Shown: one piece after another, positions 35,162-46,547 of the stretch
How positions within the stretch are numbered: position 1 is the first letter of the stretch
Layout of the letters: each line of letters begins with the position of its first letter
NCBI RefSeq assembly: GCF_001411555.2
Contig: NC_049902.1
Coordinates: 11,847,888-11,911,887, forward strand
DNA: 64,000 nt
Direction: 5' to 3'
Origin: Juglans regia
Lineage: Eukaryota; Streptophyta; Magnoliopsida; Fagales; Juglandaceae
Program-made: the position numbers and the translations under genes
The notes under the pieces: generated by a model
What the model was told of the DNA's origin: nothing
The model's input: only the letters and a program-made list of their open reading frames with translations
Databases searched by the model: none

Positions 35162-36336
35162 CTTGAGATCAGGCTCCTTGAGATTAGCATGGAGCCAATC
35201 AGCGGAAACAACAGGCTCATTTGCAGATAATGTTCGAGTTGAAAAATTAGTTCTTCTGCCAACCATTGAGGAAGCCATAACGAAAGGAATCCGAAGTGGC
35301 GTTTTATAAGCTGTAAGGGTGGGAGTAGCTTGAAAGTGAAATGATCTATTCTGCAAGTAATATAAAGACCATTTCAACTCATATTACCATATGATATTAC
35401 ACGAAAGGGCATAATAAGAGTGGAGGGATACCTTCAGCTCATTAAGACCATTTTAAGACACAAACGCAAAGTTTTACCATCACACTAATAAACACATAAT
35501 TGTCAAACAATTACATGATAAACGAATCTCTTGAAAATTTTCCAAATTTGGTTTAGACCTTCAAAATACATCAAAAACATGTAAAAACAGATCATACGCT
35601 ATAGAATTTGCAGTGATATCACTTCATAAGTCTCGTAGAAATAAGCATTAAATGCCTCTATGCGTCTTAAAAAATAAAAATACTAATCGTCGGTGCCTCT
35701 TTATTGCAAAAAGTCTGTACATAAGATACATCGGCAAAGTTTCAAACAAGTCCATACCCGATGCTTCAAACATAACGATAACCATTAGAAAAAAAATAAT
35801 AAACAAACACAAAGTCCAAAACAGCTTCCTTCCATTCTGCAATGCCACTAAGTTGATGCATATACTGAAGAATAGGGGCCCGATACAAAACGAAGAAAAA
35901 CTGTGAAATTCGCAAATTTCCACTTTACTTTCTAGAAGCATATTCATCGGTAAAGCGCTGATATGTGGAAAAACCAACGTCCCAAAATGAGAGCCACCAC
36001 AAAAATTCAAAATTCAATAAGAAAATTACAAAATATATACACCGACCAACGAAGAAAAACGCCCACAAGGCCAAAACCAATCAAAACAAGCATTAAATCA
36101 AAATATAGACAAATACAATCACAGATTCTCTTATCAGTAAAAATTCAAGAATTCGAACAAATAAACGAAACCCACAAATGTTTTAAAATTTAACACACCC
36201 AGATTTGTATTTCTAAGAAAAAATTGGGACATACGGTGAAGTAAGAAGTCAAAAGTCGGGGCTTGTGAGTGACAGAGTAGGATGAGTGAATCAGGCAATG
36301 ACCTAAACGAGTCCTCGTTAGAATAGCTGATGCCAT
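35162..36336 (-). pseudogene. 3-mercaptopyruvate sulfurtransferase, first two coding exons only
   Basis: Exon 1 (36235-36336) starts at an ATG in GTAATGGCATC and encodes 34 residues, MASAILTRTRLGHCLIHSS..., a basic Ser-rich presequence fit for a mitochondrial transit peptide, ending at a GTATGT donor. Exon 2 (35162-35350) follows a TTGCAG acceptor, is in phase, and encodes 63 residues ending NEPVVSADWLHANLKEPDLK, the start of the first rhodanese domain of plant STR1-type enzymes, then a GTATCT donor. These enzymes move sulfur from 3-mercaptopyruvate to an acceptor. The catalytic Cys domain and all later exons are not found to the left within the window. Both exons are undamaged, so it is either a truncated gene or one with its remainder displaced beyond the transposons. 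Confidence 0.75.
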
Positions 36337-36339
36337 TAC

Positions 36340-36538
36340 TCAGAGACCATAAGAGTTGATGTCAGGCTATTTGGGGTTTTTGGGGATTAGATATACGTGA
36401 AAAGAAGCCAAAGTACTTGTACTGCCGCTTGAGCTAGATGAATAGTGGGGGTCTCCAGAGTCCAGAGTCCAGAGTCCAGAGCCTCGGCCCTCTACCGCTG
36501 CCGCACTTATTTACTTCAAATAATGTGTTTTTTTATCT
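36340..36538. promoter_or_regulatory. presumed promoter side of the sulfurtransferase fragment
   Basis: This stretch lies upstream of the ATG at 36336. It contains a short tandem repeat of CCAGAGT (four copies, 36454-36482). No clear TATA box was identified on the minus strand. Confidence 0.3.
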
Positions 36539-36886
36539 GCCTATTTGGATTGCCATGTATCAATCACATCTCGTATCATTTTACTTTTTTAAATATTACT
36601 TAAATATAAATATTTTTTAATTTTTAATATTTTTTTCTAATTATTATAATTTTTTTAAATTTTCAAAATTAAACATAAAAAAAAAAATTAAAATTTTTTC
36701 AAATTTTAAAATAAAAATTATATTAAAAAATTATATTCTAACAATATTTTAACTTTATAAAATTTTTATTTAATTTTTTCTTTCTCATTTCTTAAAATTC
36801 AATAAAATATCTTAACTGAAATCGTTTCACTATTACTCACATATTTCTCATTTTATCACATCTCATTTTAACATTTAAATTAGGCC
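36539..36886. mobile_element. MITE, GCCTATTTGGAT family
   Basis: The left end GCCTATTTGGATTGCCATG and the reverse complement of the right end (GGCCTAATTTAAATGTTAAA) are imperfect inverted repeats. Next to them lie ATCACATCTCGT and TCACATCTCATT blocks. The interior is almost pure A/T. The family resembles the TTTGG-type MITEs at 6749, 11062 and 56034. Confidence 0.55.
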
Positions 36887-38580
36887 TAATTCTTCTTTAA
36901 AATAGGATAAAGGGAGGTTGTGATTTAAATAATAAGATTTAAAATAAGAAATAGTTTTTTTTATTTTTTATTTCTTAATTTTTATTAAATATTAAAACTA
37001 TTGTTTAAAAATAATTGTTATAGATATAAAGTGATCACACAAACTATTGTGAAAAGTTTTTCTTCTTCTTCCCCCGCAACCCACTCCCCCTCCCTCCCTT
37101 CTCTTATCCCTTCCCCACGTCGCAAACCAGCATCCTTGTGCTCAACAAATACTTGATGTTGTTCATCGAAGTTAGCCCTAGCAAACAACAGACGTCATCG
37201 CCGCCACTCCCATTTGTTGCCGGTAGGTACACCGTTTTTTTCCCACCATTTCTCCTATTAGCATATATAAAAATACACGCCAGATGGTGGCCCACTAGTT
37301 CAATATAAATACATATACTTGTACATAGAAAAAGATATAACAGAAAAATAAAGTTTAAAATATAATGTTTTAATATTATTATTATTTTAGGATTTGAAAA
37401 AATTGAATTGAGATTTGAAAAAGTTGAACTGTTTATTATATTTTGTATAGAGATTTGAAAAATGTGTAATAATAAAATGAGATGAGACGAAAATTTTATG
37501 TTTTATCTTATGCTCCAAACCAGCCAAAATCTTGTAATCCTCTTCATTTGTGATTCGCTCTCTTTCTTCTTTGAACTTTCCCTCTTTGTTTCGATTTCTT
37601 CAATGGCTAAGTATGGAAATACAGGTTTTATCATCTCCCTTCCCCCTCTCAGCGCTTTTTCTTTACAATTTCTTTCATTTTCTCAACAACCAAACAAAGA
37701 ACAAGTTATAAATTCATTATTTTTTTTTTTCATTTTCTCAACAACCAAACATAAAGAGAGATATATCGGTTTCCTTTCAATTTCTCATCAACCAAACAAA
37801 GAGAAAGAGAGACTTGCCGATAGAGGGCTATCAGCGACGTCATCTGTGCTATTTGTGACTGGCGAACAATGTTCTATTTGGGTGGCTCCAAGAAAGGAAA
37901 GGGCGAGGGGACTAGGGCATGGGGTAGTGAAAGAAGAAAAGAAAAAAAATTTAACTACCCCGTCAGTTAGTGAAATCTCTTTATGTCCCTAATATTTTTC
38001 TTATTTAAATTCTCACTCAATTATAGAAATTTCCCGATCTTATAACTTGAGCTTTTAATAATTTGTGATAAGTTTTTTCGTCCAACTCCAATCAGATTTT
38101 GCAACGACGTGCAAGTTACAATGATATCTATGGATTAATTAGAAATATACATGTGAGTTTCATATAAGATAACTCATTAAATGCATTATAATCTAAATAA
38201 AATCGATTTTAAATAAATTCAAAAACTATTAAAAACCTCTAACCACTTTTAAAAATAACAAACAATTGAAAACAAATTAAAGATTTTGACTTAAAAATTC
38301 AATAGACATGTCATGTTGTATAAATGGATAGATCAAATCAATTGATATAAATAAATTAGTAGATTTTCCTTTTGTTTTACAACCATACGCGTAGAGATTT
38401 TTCATTGGATGCAAGCCTGACTCAAAATAATAACAAATAATAAAATAGAAAAGATTACTTACAAATGAAAACTTTAAAAACTTTTAAACAGCTTTAAATA
38501 GAAAAACAAAACACAAAAGTTATCCAGTAAAATATAATTATAAAAAATACTTTTCAAAAAAGTTATTAAAAGAAAAAGGA
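36887..38580. other. repeat-rich intergenic DNA
   Basis: 37350-37515 carries GATTTGAAAAA and AAAATGAGATGAGACG blocks, probably one end of another TTTGG-type MITE ending near CTCCAAACCAGCC. The 164-codon frame at 37498-37992 is low-complexity, Ser/Phe-rich and has no domain. The rest is AT-rich. Confidence 0.4.
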
Positions 38581-39205
38581 TGTAACACCCATCCTCATAG
38601 TGAGACTATAACAAATAGTTTTAGAAAATGAGACAGGAATTATGGACCCTTTTAAAATTTTTTCTCATTTCTTCACAGGATATAAAAAAATATATGTTTT
38701 AAAATTAACACATGTTTTTTATATTAAAAGAGAGTTTATAACGAAAATTATTAAATTAAATTAAAAGACCTTTTACAAAAAAAATTGACTTTCATACATT
38801 ACGTAAAACATGTCTAACATTTTGTCACTCTTCCCTTGGGCCATATATGTCCTAACGCTTCTTATTCATTTTGTTCCTAAGAGGGGAGGGATATACATAA
38901 AAACAAAATGAGTCGAATACTCAGTAAACATTACTTCATACTATAAAAATATATTAATATAAGTTTTTATTCATGCATTCATCATTTCTCTACATACTTT
39001 ACATAAATTATTCACTTCTTTTAAAAACATTACAAGGTTGAGTTTTTCTTAAAAAAGTTTTCATTTCTCGTAAAACATTTCTTACACATTGCATATTCAT
39101 TCATAATGAAACTAAATAATTCATACATTCATTTACTTTTTTCACTTTTTCTCTAGTCGGTACACACAGTTATGCTCCGTGTGTTGGGGTTAGCAGTCTT
39201 TTTAT
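38581..39205 (+). repeat. LTR-like fragment, unit 1
   Basis: It begins TGTAACACCCATCCTCATAG, the usual start of LTRs of some plant Ty3/gypsy chromoviruses. It contains ATACTCAGTAAACATTACTTC (38917) and, near its end, TTTTTCTCTAGTCGGTACAC and GTTGGGGTTAGCAGTCTTTT. The same blocks recur in unit 2. Confidence 0.55.
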
Positions 39206-40298
39206 AACAACCCCGCCCTAGAGTGGGACGAGTTGCTACTTTACATCCTGTGATTTGATATTTTTTTTAATAACATACCAACAGTTTATAAAAAGAGACA
39301 TGTATCAAGAGTTAAAAATTTGAAAAATGAACCTTCCCCATTTCTATCATTTTTCAAAATCCCAAAATAACATGTTTATCAAAATACAAGACGGTCTCAT
39401 TAATTACAAATTAAAACTATAGTCATCTTCTGGGTAGACACATCTACTCGGTTCACAAAACATCTCAAAATACATGCCCCCAATAGTTTTACAACCAACA
39501 AAAGTTTTCAACATCAAAATAAAGACCCAACATAGGCTAAGGGTAGGCTAGACGTCCGGCTCCCCTTCCCTAGCAATGTCTTGCTCCACAGTTTCTTCTT
39601 CGACATTTCCTGGACGTTTAAAATATTAAAACAAATGTGAGTTCAATATTCAGTAAATAGTACACCAAGCAGTTAAAATAACATACCTCAACTATTCTTT
39701 TCTTTTGAAAGATTACACAAGCTTAAAACATTTAAATAAACATAAAACATTTACATAAAAATTCAAATTCAGTTTCACTTTTCTCTGGTCGGTATACCCT
39801 ATTACGCCATGTGTATTAGGGTTAGCAGTCTTTTAGACTTGATCTTCGCCCGTGGCCACTGGTTAGAAAATCCCTTAGTCAGGATGGCACCATTGGGTGC
39901 ACTACCAATGGCACCGATTCGGCATTGCAATATGCCCTTTTCCTTCGAACACACTCCATTTGTTTTCTTGCTCTCTCTCTCTCATTTTCATGTCCTACCG
40001 CTTTGGACAGCCGCCTTCGCTCACCCACGCCGGAGAAATGGCAGAAGAAGTCGTTGATGAAGTCGTTGGAGAAATGAATGGAGAAGGAGACTTCGTTGGT
40101 GGCGTCGACGTCATTGGCTTCAGCAAAGGAGTAGTTGCATTTTCTGCTTGTACCACGCTAGAGCTTGCGACACAAAATAAACATATAAAGTATAAGAAGT
40201 CTATGCATCTTTAGAAATCCAAGCATGAAGATAATCATGTGCTTGCGTGTTGTGTTTAGGTATGATTGTCTTGTGATAAATATGTGAAAGTTTTTTAG
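39206..40298 (+). repeat. LTR-like fragment, unit 2
   Basis: It begins ATAACAACCCCGCCCTAGAG, then repeats the landmarks of unit 1: ATATTCAGTAAATAGTAC (39642), TTTTCTCTGGTCGGTATACC (39780) and TTAGGGTTAGCAGTCTTTTA (39818). A GC-rich part (39840-40160) with two short open frames follows, as in the LTR-like blocks at 8390 and 17090. The right end merges into the upstream region of the PLATZ exon. It has no gag or pol. Confidence 0.5.
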
Positions 40299-40434
40299 AG
40301 CAAGTTACTTCATTCCCTGCTCCATTCATGGAGATTCCCATAAAAGCGAATGCAACATGTTCTATTTGGATTGCATGGGAAATGCTCTATGTTCTTACTG
40401 TTTGACCGATCACAAAGATCACCACGTTGTTCAG
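40299..40434 (+). pseudogene. PLATZ transcription factor, single isolated exon
   Basis: A 136-bp exon with a TTTTTTAG acceptor and a CAG/GTTTTT donor is open throughout. It encodes ASYFIPCSIHGDSHKSECN and FYLDCMGNALCSYCL, then TDHKDHHVVQ. The Cys/His spacing is the first zinc-binding half of plant PLATZ proteins, which bind A/T-rich DNA and regulate transcription. No upstream exon with the start codon and no downstream exon is visible. The minus-strand LINE begins at about 40440, six bases into the following intron. It is probably a gene fragment separated from the rest by transposons. Confidence 0.75.
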
Positions 40435-40773
40435 GTTTTTTTATTCTTATTTTTTTTTAATAAAGGAGGACGAAACCCCCGAACTTTATTGGAAAACCCT
40501 TACTTATGGCGAACGAAAAGCCTTATATATGCACTCATAACCAACTACAACCAATAAAAAATACTCACACATAGACCCTTATCCAACCAATCAAGTAGAA
40601 AAAAACTAGCAATTGCCATGTACGAAAATTTGGCAAACCCAATCTATCCATCCATATCATCCCTCTCACTAATCTAGGAAGTAAATCTAGGATCTCAAAT
40701 CTCCTCATTAGGCCTTCCTCCTTGCATCGTACTAAAAAATCTACAACCAAATTCCCTTCTCTATATTGATGAA

Positions 40774-43760
40774 CTACAAAGAAATTAATACTGTCAAGTA
40801 ACTGCAAAAGAGAGTCTCAATAATCCCATAGATACCAGACCGAGCTTTCCTAGCCGTAACCCAATCCACCACCACCTGTGAATCACACTCAATTTCAATA
40901 TTCATGAACCCCAACTCCCTACACAACTTCAAACCAGCAAGAAGGGCTCTCAACTCAACTAGATTGTTCGTGCCCTGCCCCAAAAATGCAACAAACACAG
41001 CAACAAATCTTCCATTAGAATCCCGAATTACACCCCCTCCCCCACATCGGCTAGGATTTCCCCTACAACTCCCATCCATATTAAGTTTCACATGCCCCTC
41101 TGCTGGTCTCTTCCACCGCACTAAACACGAAGCATGCTCCTCGACAGAATTTGACTGAATATTTAAAGCCTGAAGCACCACTCGGTCCTAAGTAGTAATA
41201 GGCGTAACTTTCTGCATCTGCACTGCAATGCTCCTCAGACACCCCTTCACAGCCAACCAAATACTAGCAACTGATTCTAACTGACCCTCCATCCGAGCCT
41301 TACACCTGTGGAACCACAACCTCTAGGTGATCACGCTAGGTAGGAGATGAAGTAACTGCCCACGCAGAGAAGATTTCCTCGCATAGACAAACTAGTGCGC
41401 CATCCGAGACCTCCATACCAGGATGCCACCTCCCCTCTACTCAAAACATGATCAACAGACTCCAGTTGACCCCTGCTGCAACAATCACACTTAGACGCCA
41501 TCGAGATGCCAACCGATTGTATTCTGTCATCAACTGGGAGGCAATTAAATATAGCTTTCCAATTACAAATAGAGATCCTCTTCGGCAGTTTCCCATGCCA
41601 AAACCAGTCCATATCTTGCACAACGGGGGCCTTGACCCGAATGATATCCCAAGCGCTAGCTATTGAAAATTTTCCATCACTATTAGGCATCCATATTAAT
41701 TCATCGTTTCCTTCTTTACCTGCTACAACCGAGTTCATGATTTCGTCAGCTTTTGATCCCCCCACCAACTCAATTAAAACGTCTCTATCCCAAGCATTAT
41801 CTAGCCATACATCTTTAATTTGTAACTGGGGATTTAGAATGGAGTCTGAAAGTGGCCCACTAACTAACCAACGATCATACCAAAAAGAACTTCTCCATTC
41901 CTTCACCCTTAACTGCACCTGACTTAAGACCACTGGAATAACTCCCAGAATTGACTTCCACAATCGAGACCCTGCATGCAAGGGGACAACCAAGGAAACA
42001 TGGCTATTTCTCACGTATTTCGCACGAAAAAATTTTGTCCACATCGAATCCATAGTCAACAATCTCCATGCAAATTTCATATGGAAAGAACGTTGCATTT
42101 CACCAAGATCTCAAACTCCTAAACCACCTTCACGCGTAGGTTTGCACAAATGTGCCCAAGCCCGCCATTTCCTTTTTAGCTTCCCATTTGTTTCTCCCCA
42201 AAAGAAGGAAGACAGAGTACCATTAATTTTATTAATAACCTCCTTGGGCTCGAAAGCACATGTCTAATTAGAATAAGTCGACCACCCTGAGAAAGAAGTT
42301 TAAATTTCCAACTTGCCACTTTCTTTCTTATCTTAGTCACCAAAGGTTCCAAATCCTGAACTCTAAGACACCCCACCACCAAAGCAGCCCCCAAATAAAC
42401 CACTGGAAAACAACGCTCAACAAAACCAATCAACCTCCTCAACCTCTGTCTCCTACTTATAGAAATATGTTTAGAAAAGAAAAAGCTGATTTTTCTTTAC
42501 TAATCAATTGCCTCGACTATTTCTCATATTTTCCCAAAATTTGTATAAGGCGCTGAATGGATCTCTTCTTGTCATTAACAAAAATTTAAGTCATCTGCAT
42601 ACAGTAAATGAGATATCAAATATGCCCCCGAAGGATGTGAGAAACTTCGAATCCTCCATTCTCCAAAATTCTGCCTCAGAAGGCGAGAAAGAACCTCTTC
42701 CATTAGAGTGTGCCCTTGTCTGCGGCCCCTTGTTGACTTGAAAAAACCCTTATAAGAGCCATTCATCATTACCAAAAACCACAGCGAGCCCACACACCCT
42801 TGCACAAGTCTACAAAAATTAGCTGAGAAACCAAAAGCAAAAAGGACTCACCTCAAGCTCCTTTATATGAGTCTTCACGTGACAAAAAACCTGCTGGTTC
42901 CAAGCCCTTAAAGCTAGTTTCATCTTTTTCAGTTTAGCGGCAGGCTTCAACGGACCCTGCTCATGTGTCGGCTTCGTCCAAATATGCTCAACGCAAGACC
43001 TGAAAGACTCATGAGATGTCCATAAATCAGAATGGAGCTGGACCATACCTCTGCACCTCAAGCTGCCAATGCACCAGTAGCGGGCAATGATCCGAGTGTT
43101 TCCTCTCAAGGCACACATATTTAGCCTCTGAGAAGTTACTTAAAAAACCAGAGTTAACCAGTGCTCTATTAAGCCTCGCCCAACTCCGTGAATGACCACC
43201 ATGCCCGTTGCACCACGTCATTCGACTGCCAACAAAACCAAGCTCAAGAAGGCCACAGTGACCTATACAACTATTAAATTTCTCCATTGCCGACAAAGAC
43301 AGTGTGTTCCCTCCAATTCTTTCCCCATCCTCCCGAATTATGTAAAATCACCAGTCACCAACCATGACGAATCCCCCACCTGTACCTCTTCAAGAGCCTG
43401 CCACAAGTTCCTGCGCTCCACTTGGCGACACTTCACATAAACAAATGTAGTTAAAAATTTGGCATCACCTGATTGAAACCAACCAGTTATCATTTGTTCT
43501 GACATAGAGATGATGTCAAAAGACACAGTATCCCTCCAAAGCAACCATAACTTACCACCCATGCATGCATTACTACAAAATCTTGGAAAATCAAGAAAAG
43601 AAGCCGACCTAGGAATTTTATCATCCTTAGCAAAAAAGGCACAGAGATAGCAACCATAGCTGAATTATTTTTCCTAATAATAGAACATAACCTTTTTCGA
43701 GATGTGCCTAACCCCTGCACATTCCAAACCAATATGGTGTCCGTCATAAATTAAGTTTGT
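40774..43760 (-). pseudogene. LINE ORF2: endonuclease, RT (deleted), RNase H
   Basis: The endonuclease starts near 43740 (LVWNVQGLGTSRKRL) and continues in pieces to 43027, where HSDHCPLLVHW marks its end. The linker at 42819-43118 leads directly to NGSYKGFFKSTRGRRQG (42575-42805), so the RT fingers and palm with the first catalytic Asp are missing. YADD is present near 42590. RT thumb and zinc-binding parts follow (42176-42442; 41331-42098 with KFSIASAWDIIR and CDCCSRGQ). RNase H is at 40774-41181 (NMDGSCRGNPSRCGGGGVI, VELRALLAGL, ECDSQVVVDW) and looks intact. The element cannot encode an active RT. Confidence 0.88.
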
Positions 43761-43815
43761 TGGTGCGAGTATGAACCTGTTGTGAGAACCTCTTCCCCTA
43801 TGCTCCTTGTGTTTT

Positions 43816-45180
43816 TTAGATAGTTGATGGTGCGCCCACTTCTGTATCAAACACATATGATTTATCTCGAGCAAGAGGCTGTAGGGGCCTCTCAAACTTC
43901 TGTTCCAAATCATAACCACTGACCATACTAGATTGATCATTAAACACCCTCTGCTGCACCCTACATTCTATTGCCAGTGTTTCATCAACTATCAAAACAA
44001 TACCATCCACTGACTCATCCCTCAACCCCTTCTCGTTAGACAATGTGCATCAAGCGGAGCACATGCAGGTTGCATAGAAACCTTAGGCGAAACATTCTCT
44101 GCCCCCGTTCCTTCAATAATAGCCTTCTTAAATCTTTCATTCACTTTTCTCTCAGAATCCCATTAGAATCAATTAACAAAATGCATTCAACAATCGCAAC
44201 CCCACCCTCCGTTTGTTGAGCTGAAGCACCAACCACCAACTGCCTTCCATCCTTTTCTACAAGCCCCAAATCATTATTATCCGTCACTGGATGTCCCTTT
44301 GCAACCACACCATCAAGACCACCAAGCCCTGACCTCGCGACTCCAGAACCTAACGCAATAAGCATTGCAGGAATGGACGATTTATTCCCCACCTCCTGAT
44401 GCACTTGAGGACCATCATTCCCTTTAACCTCGCCTTCATTCTCCAGACCCTATTTGACTCCCTTTTTTTTTACTCCACAAAAATCACCTGCTTCCTCTCC
44501 CCCACTCTACACACCACCTTTGTATGCCCTTGTCGACAGTATTTGGAACAATAAAAACCATTCTTTTCATACTTGACTTCTTGCCAGATCGTAACATTAT
44601 TCGAGAGAACTATAGGAAAACCTTGAATAGGTTCCTCCTTCAAATCAATCTCAACACACATCCTTGCCCCTGTTGCCCTCTTGCAATTCAGAGTGGCATT
44701 ATTCGATCCCAAATAGCGCCCAAATTGTGTAGCAAAAATCTTCAAACAATCCAATCTGTATAGATGTAATGGCAACCTAGGAAGAAAAATCCATTGCGGC
44801 GCAAGAGAGGATTCCTTCCGTAGATCAAAATCCTTCGTCCATCTAAACATTCTAAAACCACAACCAAGAATCGATCGGCCCTCCCGAGCCCAACCATGCA
44901 TGAAATTCTGTTCAGAGTGCATGATAATAAGAACATGATGCTCATCCATGACACTTATCATAAACAACCTAATATCATCGATCGAGGGCCTGGAACGAAC
45001 AAACTTCAATACCAAGGCGAATCTGATCTCCTCAGCAGCCTTCGTCATCTCTCCTTCTGAAAACACAAAGCCTTTCTCGCCATTGATATCAACAGGATAT
45101 CTCAACAGAATTTTTAACGAAAAGACCACCCCTTTCGCCACAACTTGTACATATGTCTTCGTCCCACCATCAGATGCCTT
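43816..45180 (-). pseudogene. LINE ORF1: DUF4283 and CCHC knuckle
   Basis: The open part at 44470-45141 encodes an RNA-binding ORF1 protein of plant L1 elements. The DUF4283 part has EIRFALVLKFVRSRPSIDDI and WAREGRSILG, and the C-terminal zinc knuckle has FYCSKYCRQGHTKVVC. The frame continues without an early ATG (the codon at 45141 is GTG), so the true start is lost or lies upstream across a stop. Pro/Ser-rich tail pieces lie at 43816-44404 in shifting frames. Confidence 0.85.
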
Positions 45181-45459
45181 CGTCGAAGAAGATTGGGAGA
45201 ATGCCTATGGCCCAACACGAGAAAGAAATAGGATGCCCCCAAACAATTCCGAGAATTATAGAGTATACGTCAAGAAAACACTTTTTACGGAGAACGTGTT
45301 TGAACAAAGACCAAACACGTTTCTCTTTTTTCACCGCTTGACGTTTCAGATCACCTTCTCTTTTCACTTGGTGCAAGTCTCTCTTTGCACCATTTTTTTT
45401 CAGAATTTTATGGTATGAATGCCAAGTCAGCGATTAAAAACTTGGCTTTTATATAATTA

Positions 45460-46260
45460 AATAGATATGGTGATTTTTTGGATGTTCAACTCTATACCAA
45501 AAGAAATATATGTGAGATGTTGATACTGTACAAGTAGTTTGGGCAGACTTCAAAGAACGTTTCTCACGAAGCGACGACCCTCAAATCTTTGAATTATAGA
45601 AGTTGGTTGGTCATTTAAGGCAAGAAGATTTTTCCCAAAATGGTCCAAATAGAGGTAAGTTCAATTCTAAAAAATTCAGACCAACTTGTGGTCACTGTGG
45701 GATGATTGAGCACACTAAAGATAAGTGCAATAAATTACATGGATCAATATGCATGCAAGACAATTGGATAGGGTGAAGAGAAGGAAGTACTCTATTTCTT
45801 GCTGCAGCACAATACAGATCTTGCTTTTGGTGGTGTTTCTGCTATGCCTTCCACTTCTGTCGTTCTTTATTTTGTCGAATGTATCGCCTATTTCTGTTGT
45901 AACTTTTGTCTCTAACATCTCTAGTTTGTGGCATTATAGATTGACTAATGCTAGATAAAATCTTATAGTGTACAAATCTCGCGCACTTTATTTGAAAAAA
46001 AAATGGGATTTATAATTAAAATAAATAGTCTTTTTATGTATGTTCCATATTTACCTATTTTTTTAAAAGGGAATACACGAGACTTACGCACTCTAAAACT
46101 GCAAATATCATTTCTCTTATAAACTAGGTTATATTTATTTTTCTAAACAATCTTTTTTGCATCACCAATTTGCTGCTATACCACCATTTTCCTATATGAG
46201 ATGTGATGTCTGTTATTTTGCTAGAAAATCTAAGGAAAATGATGCTCTTCTTGTTGGGAA
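45460..46260 (+). pseudogene. copia element, left part: gag and GAG-pre-integrase
   Basis: Pieces in changing frames match a Ty1/copia element: gag (LNSIPKEIY, then a VWADFKERF-like stretch near 45540), a CCHC knuckle with TCGHCGMIEHTKDKC (45688-45730), and GAG-pre-integrase with LWHYRLTNAR at 45928 and CDVCYFARKSK near 46205. Several frameshifts are present. The 5' LTR is not seen. The right edge stops inside the integrase zinc-finger region. Confidence 0.8.
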
Positions 46261-46440
46261 TTTTTTTTTTTTTTTATTTAGTGATTAAGGAAGTGTTTTT
46301 TAATGATGTTGTAATTTTTTATTTTTTAAAAATTATTTAAAAATGTTAAAAAAATACATGTAAAAAAATTTAAAAAAAAATCTAAAATATACTAGCAGGA
46401 AGTCACCAGCAAGCCCCCAACGGTTGCAATAAAGCCTCCA
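46261..46440 (-). repeat. A-rich-tailed insertion, SINE- or LINE-like
   Basis: On the minus strand the stretch ends in a CACTTCCTTAATCACTAAAT block followed by 16 A (T run at 46261-46276), like a retroposon tail. A-rich tracts fill the middle and a CAACCGTTGGGGGCTTGC block is near the head. No convincing A- or B-box was found, so the class is uncertain. Confidence 0.35.
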
Positions 46441-46547
46441 AAAATCTAATTTAGCTTTTTCTTGAAGAAAGTGATCTGTAACTACTTGTGCATTTGAAAT
46501 AATATATTGCGGAAATGGATATAAAAAGAGGCTTCTCTATCTAGGAG

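Larger units (their letters stand above)
40440..45415 (-). mobile_element. LINE (L1-type), near full length but internally deleted
   Basis: Read leftward the order is ORF1 (DUF4283 and zinc knuckle), AP-endonuclease, RT, zinc-binding RT end, RNase H, 3' end with A-rich tail (T run at 40448-40460). It is broken by frameshifts and stops, and the RT core has a large deletion. The 5' end lies near 45410. No clear target duplication was found. Confidence 0.88.

Noticed and set aside
35648..36010. 120-codon minus-strand frame with a hydrophobic segment
   Set aside because: It lies in the intron between sulfurtransferase exons 1 and 2; no similarity and no splice support.
37498..37992. 164-codon open frame
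   Set aside because: Ser/Phe-rich, repeated CATTTTCTCAACAACCAAAC blocks, no domain; more likely repeat DNA than a gene.
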